Shown here: one piece after another, positions 26,019 to 37,799 of the stretch | Layout of the letters: every line of letters begins with the position of its first letter | How positions within the stretch are numbered: the first letter of the stretch is position 1 | Origin: Baylisascaris procyonis | Taxonomy: Eukaryota > Nematoda > Chromadorea > Rhabditida > Ascarididae | DNA: 64,000 bases | Assembly (NCBI GenBank): GCA_037389465.1 | Contig: JAZARR010000032.1 | Span: forward strand, 496,001-560,000 | Direction of reading: 5' to 3' | The notes under the pieces: model-generated | What the model was told of the DNA's origin: nothing | The model's input: the letters and a program-made list of their open reading frames with translations, nothing else | Databases searched by the model: none | Program-made: the position numbers and the translations under genes

Positions 26019-27214
26019 AAGCTGCATTTCAGAGTGGTCAATAGCCGTAAAGTGTCGGTCAGTCAAGCTCCACTTCAGAGTGGTCGATAGCCGTAGAGTG
26101 TAGGTCGGACAAGCTGCATTTCAGAGTGGTCAATAGCCATAAAGTGTCGGTCAGTCAAGCTCCACTTCAGAGTGGTCGATAGCCGTAGAGTGTAGGTCGG
26201 ACAAGCTGCATTTCAGAGTGGTCAATAGCCATAAAGTGTCGGTCAGTCAAGCTCCACTTCAGAGTGGTCGATAGCCGTAGAGTGTAGGTCGGCCAAGCTG
26301 CATTTCAGAGTGGTCAATAGCCGTAAAGTGTCGGTCAGTCAAGCTCCACTTCAGAGTGGTCGATAGCCGTAGAGTGTAGGTCGGCCAAGCTGCATTTCAG
26401 AGTGGTCAATAGCCGTAAAGTGTCGGTCAGTCAAGCTCCACTTCAGAGTGGTCGATAGCCGTAGAGTGTAGGTCGGCCAAGCTGCATTTCAGAGTGGTCA
26501 ATAGCCGTAAAGCGTCGGTCAGTCAAGCTCCACTTCAGAGTGGTCGATAGCCGTAGAGTGTAGGTCGGCCAAGCTGCATTTCAGAGTGGTCAATAGCCGT
26601 AAAGTGTCGGTCAGTCAAGCTCCACTTCAGAGTGGTCGATAGCCGTAGAGTTTAGGTCGGTCAAGCTGCATTTCAGAGTGGTCAATAGCCGTAAAGTGTC
26701 GGTCAGTCAAGCTCCACTTCAGAGTGGTCGATAGCCGTAGAGTGTAGGTCGGTCAAGCTGCATTTCAGAGTGGTCAATAGCCATAAAGTGTCGGTCAGTC
26801 AAGCTCCACTTCAGAGTGGTCGATAGCCGTAGAGTGTAGGTCGGCCAAGCTGCATTTCAGAGTGGTCAATAGCCGTAAAGTGTCGGTCAGTCAAGCTCCA
26901 CTTCAGAGTGGTCGATAGCCGTAGAGTGTAGGTCGGCCAAGCTGCATTTCAGAGTGGTCAATAGCCGTAAAGCGTCGGTCAGTCAAGCTCCACTTCAGAG
27001 TGGTCGATAGCCGTAGAGTGTAGGTCGGCCAAGCTGCATTTCAGAGTGGTCAATAGCCGTAAAGCGTCGGTCAGTCAAGCTCCACTTCAGAGTGGTCGAT
27101 AGCCGTAGAGTGTAGGTCGGCCAAGCTGCATTTCAGAGTGGTCAATAGCCGTAAAGTGTCGGTCAGTCAAGCTCCACTTCAGAGTGGTCGATAGCCGTAG
27201 AGTTTAGGTCGGTC
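26019..27214. repeat. Minisatellite array 1: 13 dimers of 92 bp
   Basis: Exactly 13 x 92 bp. Each dimer is an A monomer (head AAGCTGCATTTCAGAGTGG, tail CGGTCAGTC) followed by a B monomer (head AAGCTCCACTTCAGAGTGG, tail AGGTCGGNC), each 46 bp. Scoring A at GTAAAGTGT/ATAAAGTGT/GTAAAGCGT and B at its final bases gives dimer types: 1 (GTAAAGTGT, GGAC), 2 (ATAAAGTGT, GGAC), 3 (ATAAAGTGT, GGCC), 4 (GTAAAGTGT, GGCC), 5 (GTAAAGCGT, GGCC), 6 (GTAAAGTGT, TTTAGGTCGGTC), 7 (GTAAAGTGT, TGTAGGTCGGTC). Order here: 1-2-3-4-4-5-6-7-3-4-5-5-6. Neither 46 nor 92 is divisible by three, so the array cannot be a repeated protein. Confidence 0.98.
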
Positions 27215-29868
27215 CATTTCGGCTCACCAAGAGGCTAACTGATTGATTGCTCTAAAAGAATGCAAGCAACCGAAATAGGCCCTTATTGAAAGAAGTCCGC
27301 CTATACCAAACATCCTTTGTCGAAGCTATCGGCTTTTTCGCCGGAGCCCATGAGTTCCGGAGCAAGCTAGATTGACAAATTTCACTTCTCTTTCCACTAT
27401 CAGTTAAAACGGAAAAGAATGACGAATCATAATGAATTATAATAGTAGGCTTCCAGTGACTACATACAAAGGAATCGTATTCGATCGCCGCATTATTCTT
27501 TTTTTTTACAAAAGAATAAGCTAAAATGCTTATGCAAATGGATTCGATGCTTGCAAATACACGCAAGCAAACCTATATCAACATTTCCCCATCATAATGC
27601 GCTCATCTTATCAGAGAAGAAAATCATAGCAAATTACTTTGCATATAAATTTATTGACTAAATTTCCTATTGCAATCCCATCTATAATTACTAATCTTCT
27701 ATTACATCTCTCAAAAATGCGCGTCTAATTCGAAATAGAAAGCATTTCAGGTGGGATGTCGGAGTTGGGTAGGTAAATAAGATGTGCGTAGGATAACTAA
27801 GCAACCTAAAATATAAGCAGTTGCCCGGCTTATTTTCGATAGCTGACTTTTATATGTATTTCACCGTAGTAGAAATTGGCGGCAATCTTTGGCGGTAGCA
27901 ATTTCGCGTTCAATAAAATCAACTGAAATCCCTGTTGCGTTAATAAACTCAGAAACTTAGCCACTGCGGCTTAAAATTTTAAATTTATGCACAAAAAAAA
28001 GAATAATGGTGCGTTAGCAATTATCCTTTTTTTTTTTCAATTCCCTTGTTTATTTCTGATAGCAGAAATATTATTCTGCAAACCAAATAAAAGGTTTTGC
28101 CACTCGCTGACTCGTCAGACAGTGCAGAGAGTCTAAAATGATAGGGATTTTTTTTTGCATATTACTTACCAGACCAAATACTTTCGAAAATTATCAAGAA
28201 ATTGCAGAAAATATTCAACAATATCTCAAGACAGTCAACAGTCAATCACAACGCTAAGTGATAGAATTGAGCTGGTATTAACTCCGATTAGGAATATCAT
28301 CGAGGAATGGCTGACAGATGGAATGTCGGAAGATATCAAAAACTGATGAATAAGTTTTTATAGTTTAATTTTAACGAAAGCTTATAATGACTCTCACTGT
28401 GTACTTCTAAGAAGTTCACAAAATCTCATTGAACGACTATAAGAAGATTTTTGCTATCACTAGGATCAAACAATATGAGCTTTGGACTAAACATTTCATG
28501 AATGTAACGCTATCAAAGACGATTATTTCGAATGTATTCTTTCTAGAGAGGCGGATTCATTGCTATTGTTCCGCCGCTATTTTTATTCAATCCCCTTAAA
28601 TGTTGTCAAAAAATAAAAATTACTAAACATGCAGCTGAAGACATCATGGAAATGGACGCTTTGATGTTAAACAGTCACTTACTACAGTAAAAGCAAAAAA
28701 TGTAGTAATTTGGTATATAGTAATATAATAACTGGCAGTAATCTTGCACAAAAGCTATGCTTCCAAATCAAACATCAAATCTCATTGCTCTGGGAAATGC
28801 TGTCCAAAGCGCTATACTTTGAACAAAAGCTATCAAGTTATACGCATTCTTTAAGAGCCAAAGCGCTATATATGGTAGCGACGCATCTGCAACAGAAATA
28901 CTAGCATACTTTTTTATTGAATTTTATTGCAACAGTGACAGTACTGCTAAAAAAATTTTGCAATTTTTGACCCTTTTTTTGCTCATTTTGTCCGATGTTT
29001 TTTCCACGATGCCCATACGCCTATTTGTTGGAAGAAGAAATTGCTACTAAAAAGTTAAGTTTAAAAAGCGCATTTTATTAGATGAATCATATATTTTTAG
29101 GATTTCAGCGTCTATCAAATAAGCTCTCTAAATGGAAGCTTTTATTCCCTTAGCGCTCCGTAAGACTAATGGTGGCGGTGGTGGTTGATACAAGTTTACG
29201 GAGATGATTCGATCAGTAAGAATCAAACATCGTTCAAAAATATATTCTTTCACAATATTTTATAACGGTAATAACAATTATGAAAGAAAAAGGGAATACC
29301 TCTCGAGTAGTAAGTTTAATACATATAAATAGAATTAAAGTAGGAAAGTCGACATCTAACGCCACTGATATTATAAATCAACTAGAGAATCAACGCTAAC
29401 AGAAAATGAGGGATAAACATAACGACACGCATCAGCAATTGGCAAGAGGTCTGAGCGGACCGCACTTGCAACCGACCGGCTACTAATCAATACGAAACAA
29501 TGAATGAAAATATGAGCGGTTCAAAAATAGCGGGAGCGGCAAACGTTAGATCAAAGAATTTGATCAAAAGGAACGGTGATTCACACGAGTAGATCAAATC
29601 TTACAGTCTAGCCTCTAGATGCTATCAAAAATGGCGGTAACAGTGAGTTGTATACAAGATCAATAAACGCGACGTTTCAATGTAAATTCTTCAACAAGTC
29701 GATCATCACATAAAGATTTGGGAAAAAATCTGTTGATGTGTTACACTCAAAGAATTCTTCGTTCATTAGCATCCTCTTTTCTTGTTTTATCGGCCCAATT
29801 GACGCTTACGTGTGCAGTTTACCGCCAATATAATCATAGAATATTTTTTCACGGCTGAAATAAATTGA

Positions 29869-30340
29869 GCTGTATCTAGCTTTCTTCCCCAAACTCTCAA
29901 CCAGGAAATGGTATTCAATCTAGATGAAAATGATATTCAATCTAGCATCTCTAAGGCTTCATCCTACGAAGCTTAAAACATCCCATCCAAGGAAAGAACT
30001 TCGTAGCAGTTAACTTTTGCAAATACTCAAAGAGATTCGTGCTTCGCTTATGGATATTTTGGAAAAGATCACAATTTATCGCGGTTTTTATATAACATTA
30101 AAAAAAAACGCAACGATGTGTTATCGATGTGATCACAATTTAGTCACCGATTGCACTAAATGAGCAACGCATTCACTAGAGGGCTATTGCCCTTTGGGAA
30201 GTAATAAAACTTGTACGGCTACTGTTTCAAATATCCAACGAAAAGGGCACAAACGATCATTGCTAGGCGAATTATCCCTAATAGACACCTGCGATACCAA
30301 TATAATATTGCGATTTAATCGACTATCGATTACTCTGTGA
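29869..30340 (+). pseudogene. Decayed retroelement gag-pol-like fragment in U2
   Basis: Same fragment as in U1, with the first knuckle-like motif starting at 30040. Here the A run between the two knuckle-like motifs is A9 rather than A8, so the motifs fall in different frames. Such free indels show that no coding function is maintained. Confidence 0.33.
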
Positions 30341-31191
30341 AATCGACTAAGGATGTAAATGAGATTTGTTCGGCTAAATGGTTGCTAGGAATGATTGAAA
30401 GCATTAGGCGTAACTAACGCTATAAATAGTAATATTACTGTCACGTACAATTATGGTTGTTTCTCAATAATCAATCGACGTTTTGACTAGTGCTTGCATA
30501 AATGAGGAGAAAATTTCTGTTACACACATAATCTACATACAGTGGATTCACAAACCACCTAGTAACTCACTGATTTAACTAAAACCCATGATGAGGCACT
30601 AATTCCCGAAACTTCTATATCTTTAGGTTACCACACCGATAAGAAATACAGTCACAACAAAATACTATAGGTTGATCTACCTGAGAGTAGCGATTCGAGA
30701 ATGCTTCATGCCAATCAACAATGTGTCTGATATCGGATAAGCACATCATTTCTAATGAAGGATTCAAACCATATAATTTCTTGTCGGAAAAAATCATTTC
30801 ATTGATAATATACCCTTTCCTGCGGCCTTTTTTAGTTCAGGATTGGCGTTCATGCTATCTGCGATCATACAGTAAGGGCATATATGTAAGTACCATAGGA
30901 GGCAAATACAGCTAAGTACAGATAGCCCCATATATGTAAATACAGATTGTTTTATATTTCCTAATAAAAATTATCGATTTTGAAATACTGAGAAAGGAAG
31001 CAATAATATTGGCGGGGAAAGAAATTCAACAAATTGAAACCTAACATGCGTTTCTAATTATTGTGCTGCATTATCACTTTCGATATGACTACAGGCATTC
31101 GAGACCTCCCATTAAGATCAATAATTAAATAATACTTCCGCATTCGCACAAAATATGTTTATTGACAGTTTTTTATGATATCTAGCCTCAC

Positions 31192-31195
<4 letters not shown>

Positions 31196-31268
<73 letters not shown>
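31196..31268. repeat. (TA)n tract of U2, 73 bp
   Basis: Same position as in U1. It ends TATACGTC as in U1; U3-U5 instead end TATAACGTC. Confidence 0.97.
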
Positions 31269-31269
<1 letters not shown>

Positions 31270-31641
31270 GTCAGAGAATGATGAAACAACTTTCTCACTA
31301 AAGTGAAACAATGATTGCAGTTAAGATAAATAAAGGTTTGATAATTGCGGATGAAATTAAAGGCTGATATAAAATACAACAAATAGGGGAGCTCGTTAAA
31401 GCGCAATAATATTTTTTTTTTTTTGCGCAAATGAAAGAAAATAAATAACATATTTAGAAGATAGAGGTAAGTGCCAGATGAGACGACAATATACTACTCT
31501 TATATTCGACTCAGAGCTGACCAGTTCAATATGTAAATATAAAAAAATATGCAGATCATGTGAGATGATGAATTCATGTATTAATTGTTGTACTAGCACC
31601 CATGCAATTCAACAACAACGGATTTCATTTTTTGGTCGGTC

Positions 31642-33389
31642 AAGCTGCATTTCAGAGTGGTCAATAGCCGTAAAGTGTCGGTCAGTCAAGCTCCACTTCA
31701 GAGTGGTCGATAGCCGTAGAGTGTAGGTCGGACAAGCTGCATTTCAGAGTGGTCAATAGCCATAAAGTGTCGGTCAGTCAAGCTCCACTTCAGAGTGGTC
31801 GATAGCCGTAGAGTGTAGGTCGGACAAGCTGCATTTCAGAGTGGTCAATAGCCATAAAGTGTCGGTCAGTCAAGCTCCACTTCAGAGTGGTCGATAGCCG
31901 TAGAGTGTAGGTCGGCCAAGCTGCATTTCAGAGTGGTCAATAGCCGTAAAGCGTCGGTCAGTCAAGCTCCACTTCAGAGTGGTCGATAGCCGTAGAGTGT
32001 AGGTCGGCCAAGCTGCATTTCAGAGTGGTCAATAGCCGTAAAGCGTCGGTCAGTCAAGCTCCACTTCAGAGTGGTCGATAGCCGTAGAGTGTAGGTCGGC
32101 CAAGCTGCATTTCAGAGTGGTCAATAGCCGTAAAGTGTCGGTCAGTCAAGCTCCACTTCAGAGTGGTCGATAGCCGTAGAGTTTAGGTCGGTCAAGCTGC
32201 ATTTCAGAGTGGTCAATAGCCGTAAAGTGTCGGTCAGTCAAGCTCCACTTCAGAGTGGTCGATAGCCGTAGAGTGTAGGTCGGTCAAGCTGCATTTCAGA
32301 GTGGTCAATAGCCATAAAGTGTCGGTCAGTCAAGCTCCACTTCAGAGTGGTCGATAGCCGTAGAGTGTAGGTCGGACAAGCTGCATTTCAGAGTGGTCAA
32401 TAGCCATAAAGTGTCGGTCAGTCAAGCTCCACTTCAGAGTGGTCGATAGCCGTAGAGTGTAGGTCGGCCAAGCTGCATTTCAGAGTGGTCAATAGCCGTA
32501 AAGTGTCGGTCAGTCAAGCTCCACTTCAGAGTGGTCGATAGCCGTAGAGTGTAGGTCGGCCAAGCTGCATTTCAGAGTGGTCAATAGCCGTAAAGTGTCG
32601 GTCAGTCAAGCTCCACTTCAGAGTGGTCGATAGCCGTAGAGTGTAGGTCGGCCAAGCTGCATTTCAGAGTGGTCAATAGCCGTAAAGCGTCGGTCAGTCA
32701 AGCTCCACTTCAGAGTGGTCGATAGCCGTAGAGTGTAGGTCGGCCAAGCTGCATTTCAGAGTGGTCAATAGCCGTAAAGTGTCGGTCAGTCAAGCTCCAC
32801 TTCAGAGTGGTCGATAGCCGTAGAGTTTAGGTCGGTCAAGCTGCATTTCAGAGTGGTCAATAGCCGTAAAGTGTCGGTCAGTCAAGCTCCACTTCAGAGT
32901 GGTCGATAGCCGTAGAGTGTAGGTCGGTCAAGCTGCATTTCAGAGTGGTCAATAGCCATAAAGTGTCGGTCAGTCAAGCTCCACTTCAGAGTGGTCGATA
33001 GCCGTAGAGTGTAGGTCGGCCAAGCTGCATTTCAGAGTGGTCAATAGCCGTAAAGTGTCGGTCAGTCAAGCTCCACTTCAGAGTGGTCGATAGCCGTAGA
33101 GTGTAGGTCGGCCAAGCTGCATTTCAGAGTGGTCAATAGCCGTAAAGCGTCGGTCAGTCAAGCTCCACTTCAGAGTGGTCGATAGCCGTAGAGTGTAGGT
33201 CGGCCAAGCTGCATTTCAGAGTGGTCAATAGCCGTAAAGCGTCGGTCAGTCAAGCTCCACTTCAGAGTGGTCGATAGCCGTAGAGTGTAGGTCGGCCAAG
33301 CTGCATTTCAGAGTGGTCAATAGCCGTAAAGTGTCGGTCAGTCAAGCTCCACTTCAGAGTGGTCGATAGCCGTAGAGTTTAGGTCGGTC
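31642..33389. repeat. Minisatellite array 2: 19 dimers of 92 bp
   Basis: Exactly 19 x 92 bp, the longest of the arrays. Using the dimer types defined for array 1, the order is 1-2-3-5-5-6-7-2-3-4-4-5-6-7-3-4-5-5-6. The first seven equal the first seven of array 3. The last twelve equal the last twelve of array 1. The array therefore reads as a fusion of an array-3-like left part and an array-1-like right part. Confidence 0.98.
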
Positions 33390-36044
33390 CATTTCGGCTC
33401 ACCAAGAGGCTAACTGATTGATTGCTCTAAAAGAATGCAAGCAACCGAAATAGGCCCTTATTGAAAGAAGTCCGCCTATACCAAACATCCTTTGTCGAAG
33501 CTATCGGCTTTTTCGCCGGAGCCCATGAGTTCCGGAGCAAGCTAGATTGACAAATTTCACTTCTCTTTCCACTATCAGTTAAAACGGAAAAGAATGACGA
33601 ATCATAATGAATTATAATAGTAGGCTTCCAGTGACTACATACAAAGGAATCGTATTCGATCGCCGCATTATTCTTTTTTTTTACAAAAGAATAAGCTAAA
33701 ATGCTTATGCAAATGGATTCGATGCTTGCAAATACACGCAAGCAAACCTATATCAACATTTCCCCATCATAATGCGCTCATCTTATCAGAGAAGAAAATC
33801 ATAGCAAATTACTTTGCATATAAATTTATTGACTAAATTTCCTATTGCAATCCCATCTATAATTACTAATCTTCTATTACATCTCTCAAAAATGCGCGTC
33901 TAATTCGAAATAGAAAGCATTTCAGGTGGGATGTCGGAGTTGGGTAGGTAAATAAGATGTGCGTAGGATAACTAAGCAACCTAAAATATAAGCAGTTGCC
34001 CGGCTTATTTTCGATAGCTGACTTTTATATGTATTTCACCGTAGTAGAAATTGGCGGCAATCTTTGGCGGTAGCAATTTCGCGTTCAATAAAATCAACTG
34101 AAATCCCTGTTGCGTTAATAAACTCAGAAACTTAGCCACTGCGGCTTAAAATTTTAAATTTATGCACAAAAAAAAGAATAATGGTGCGTTAGCAATTATC
34201 CTTTTTTTTTTTTCAATTCCCTTGTTTATTTCTGATAGCAGAAATATTATTCTGCAAACCAAATAAAAGGTTTTGCCACTCGCTGACTCGTCAGACAGTG
34301 CAGAGAGTCTAAAATGATAGGGATTTTTTTTTGCATATTACTTACCAGACCAAATACTTTCGAAAATTATCAAGAAATTGCAGAAAATATTCAACAATAT
34401 CTCAAGACAGTCAACAGTCAATCACAACGCTAAGTGATAGAATTGAGCTGGTATTAACTCCGATTAGGAATATCATCGAGGAATGGCTGACAGATGGAAT
34501 GTCGGAAGATATCAAAAACTGATGAATAAGTTTTTATAGTTTAATTTTAACGAAAGCTTATAATGACTCTCACTGTGTACTTCTAAGAAGTTCACAAAAT
34601 CTCATTGAACGACTATAAGAAGATTTTTGCTATCACTAGGATCAAACAATATGAGCTTTGGACTAAACATTTCATGAATGTAACGCTATCAAAGACGATT
34701 ATTTCGAATGTATTCTTTCTAGAGAGGCGGATTCATTGCTATTGTTCCGCCGCTATTTTTATTCAATCCCCTTAAATGTTGTCAAAAAATAAAAATTACT
34801 AAACATGCAGCTGAAGACATCATGGAAATGGACGCTTTGATGTTAAACAGTCACTTACTACAGTAAAAGCAAAAAATGTAGTAATTTGGTATATAGTAAT
34901 ATAATAACTGGCAGTAATCTTGCACAAAAGCTATGCTTCCAAATCAAACATCAAATCTCATTGCTCTGGGAAATGCTGTCCAAAGCGCTATACTTTGAAC
35001 AAAAGCTATCAAGTTATACGCATTCTTTAAGAGCCAAAGCGCTATATATGGTAGCGACGCATCTGCAACAGAAATACTAGCATACTTTTTTATTGAATTT
35101 TATTGCAACAGTGACAGTACTGCTAAAAAAATTTTGCAATTTTTGACCCTTTTTTTGCTCATTTTGTCCGATGTTTTTTCCACGATGCCCATACGCCTAT
35201 TTGTTGGAAGAAGAAATTGCTACTAAAAAGTTAAGTTTAAAAAGCGCATTTTATTAGATGAATCATATATTTTTAGGATTTCAGCGTCTATCAAATAAGC
35301 TCTCTAAATGGAAGCTTTTATTCCCTTAGCGCTCCGTAAGACTAATGGTGGCGGTGGTGGTTGATACAAGTTTACGGAGATGATTCGATCAGTAAGAATC
35401 AAACATCGTTCAAAAATATATTCTTTCACAATATTTTATAACGGTAATAACAATTATGAAAGAAAAAGGGAATACCTCTCGAGTAGTAAGTTTAATACAT
35501 ATAAATAGAATTAAAGTAGGAAAGTCGACATCTAACGCCACTGATATTATAAATCAACTAGAGAATCAACGCTAACAGAAAATGAGGGATAAACATAACG
35601 ACACGCATCAGCAATTGGCAAGAGGTCTGAGCGGACCGCACTTGCAACCGACCGGCTACTAATCAATACGAAACAATGAATGAAAATATGAGCGGTTCAA
35701 AAATAGCGGGAGCGGCAAACGTTAGATCAAAGAATTTGATCAAAAGGAACGGTGATTCACACGAGTAGATCAAATCTTACAGTCTAGCCTCTAGATGCTA
35801 TCAAAAATGGCGGTAACAGTGAGTTGTATACAAGATCAATAAACGCGACGTTTCAATGTAAATTCTTCAACAAGTCGATCATCACATAAAGATTTGGGAA
35901 AAAATCTGTTGATGTGTTACACTCAAAGAATTCTTCGTTCATTAGCATCCTCTTTTCTTGTTTTATCGGCCCAATTGACGCTTACGTGTGCAGTTTACCG
36001 CCAATATAATCATAGAATATTTTTTCACGGCTGAAATAAATTGA

Positions 36045-36516
36045 GCTGTATCTAGCTTTCTTCCCCAAACTCTCAACCAGGAAATGGTATTCAATCTAGA
36101 TGAAAATGATATTCAATCTAGCATCTCTAAGGCTTCATCCTACGAAGCTTAAAACATCCCATCCAAGGAAAGAACTTCGTAGCAGTTAACTTTTGCAAAT
36201 ACTCAAAGAGATTCGTGCTTCGCTTATGGATATTTTGGAAAAGATCACAATTTATCGCGGTTTTTATATAACATTAAAAAAAAACGCAACGATGTGTTAT
36301 CGATGTGATCACAATTTAGTCACCGATTGCACTAAATGAGCAACGCATTCACTAGAGGGCTATTGCCCTTTGGGAAGTAATAAAACTTGTACGGCTACTG
36401 TTTCAAATATCCAACGAAAAGGGCACAAACGATCATTGCTAGGCGAATTATCCCTAATAGACACCTGCGATACCAATATAATATTGCGATTTAATCGACT
36501 ATCGATTACTCTGTGA
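36045..36516 (+). pseudogene. Decayed retroelement gag-pol-like fragment in U3
   Basis: Same fragment as in U1 (first knuckle-like motif from 36216), with A9 between the two motifs as in U2, which puts them in different frames. Stops are at the same places as in the other copies, so decay preceded the amplification of the unit. Confidence 0.33.
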
Positions 36517-37367
36517 AATCGACTAAGGATGTAAATGAGATTTGTTCGGCTAAATGGTTGCTAGGAATGATTGAAAGCATTAGGCGTAACTAACGCTATA
36601 AATAGTAATATTACTGTCACGTACAATTATGGTTGTTTCTCAATAATCAATCGACGTTTTGACTAGTGCTTGCATAAATGAGGAGAAAATTTCTGTTACA
36701 CACATAATCTACATACAGTGGATTCACAAACCACCTAGTAACTCACTGATTTAACTAAAACCCATGATGAGGCACTAATTCCCGAAACTTCTATATCTTT
36801 AGGTTACCACACCGATAAGAAATACAGTCACAACAAAATACTATAGGTTGATCTACCTGAGAGTAGCGATTCGAGAATGCTTCATGCCAATCAACAATGT
36901 GTCTGATATCGGATAAGCACATCATTTCTAATGAAGGATTCAAACCATATAATTTCTTGTCGGAAAAAATCATTTCATTGATAATATACCCTTTCCTGCG
37001 GCCTTTTTTAGTTCAGGATTGGCGTTCATGCTATCTGCGATCATACAGTAAGGGCATATATGTAAGTACCATAGGAGGCAAATACAGCTAAGTACAGATA
37101 GCCCCATATATGTAAATACAGATTGTTTTATATTTCCTAATAAAAATTATCGATTTTGAAATACTGAGAAAGGAAGCAATAATATTGGCGGGGAAAGAAA
37201 TTCAACAAATTGAAACCTAACATGCGTTTCTAATTATTGTGCTGCATTATCACTTTCGATATGACTACAGGCATTCGAGACCTCCCATTAAGATCAATAA
37301 TTAAATAATACTTCCGCATTCGCACAAAATATGTTTATTGACAGTTTTTTATGATATCTAGCCTCAC

Positions 37368-37371
<4 letters not shown>

Positions 37372-37425
<54 letters not shown>
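37372..37425. repeat. (TA)n tract of U3, 54 bp
   Basis: The shortest TA tract of the five units. It ends TATAACGTC, a form shared with U4 and U5. Confidence 0.97.
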
Positions 37426-37799
37426 CGTCAGAGAATGATGAAACAACTTTCTCACTAAAGTGAAACAATGATTGCAGTTAAGATAAATAAAGGTTTGATA
37501 ATTGCGGATGAAATTAAAGGCTGATATAAAATACAACAAATAGGGGAGCTCGTTAAAGCGCAATAATATTTTTTTTTTTTTTGCGCAAATGAAAGAAAAT
37601 AAATAACATATTTAGAAGATAGAGGTAAGTGCCAGATGAGACGACAATATACTACTCTTATATTCGACTCAGAGCTGACCAGTTCAATATGTAAATATAA
37701 AAAAATATGCAGATCATGTGAGATGATGAATTCATGTATTAATTGTTGTACTAGCACCCATGCAATTCAACAACAACGGATTTCATTTTTTGGTCGGTC

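Larger units (their letters stand above)
27215..31641. repeat. Macrosatellite unit U2 (4427 bp)
   Basis: Second copy. It lacks the extra CAT of U1, has a 73-bp TA tract, A9 (not A8) in the zinc-knuckle region and T13 near 31412-31424. Otherwise it reads the same as U1 by eye. Confidence 0.95.
33390..37799. repeat. Macrosatellite unit U3 (4410 bp)
   Basis: Third copy. Marks: shortest TA tract (54 bp, ending TATAACGTC), A9 in the zinc-knuckle region (shared with U2), T12 near 34201 where the others have T11, and T14 near 37569-37582. Confidence 0.95.

Noticed and set aside
25855..26103. 82-codon Cys-rich frame at the end of each unit, running into the satellite
   Set aside because: The Cys spacing is tempting, but in the diverged end of U5 an extra A (A8 instead of A7 after TAAATAT) shifts the frame, and the last part is satellite sequence.
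26019..27214. CRISPR-like array of 46-bp repeats
   Set aside because: The monomers are contiguous with no unique spacers, all copies are variants of one sequence and the host DNA is eukaryotic in character. It is a minisatellite.
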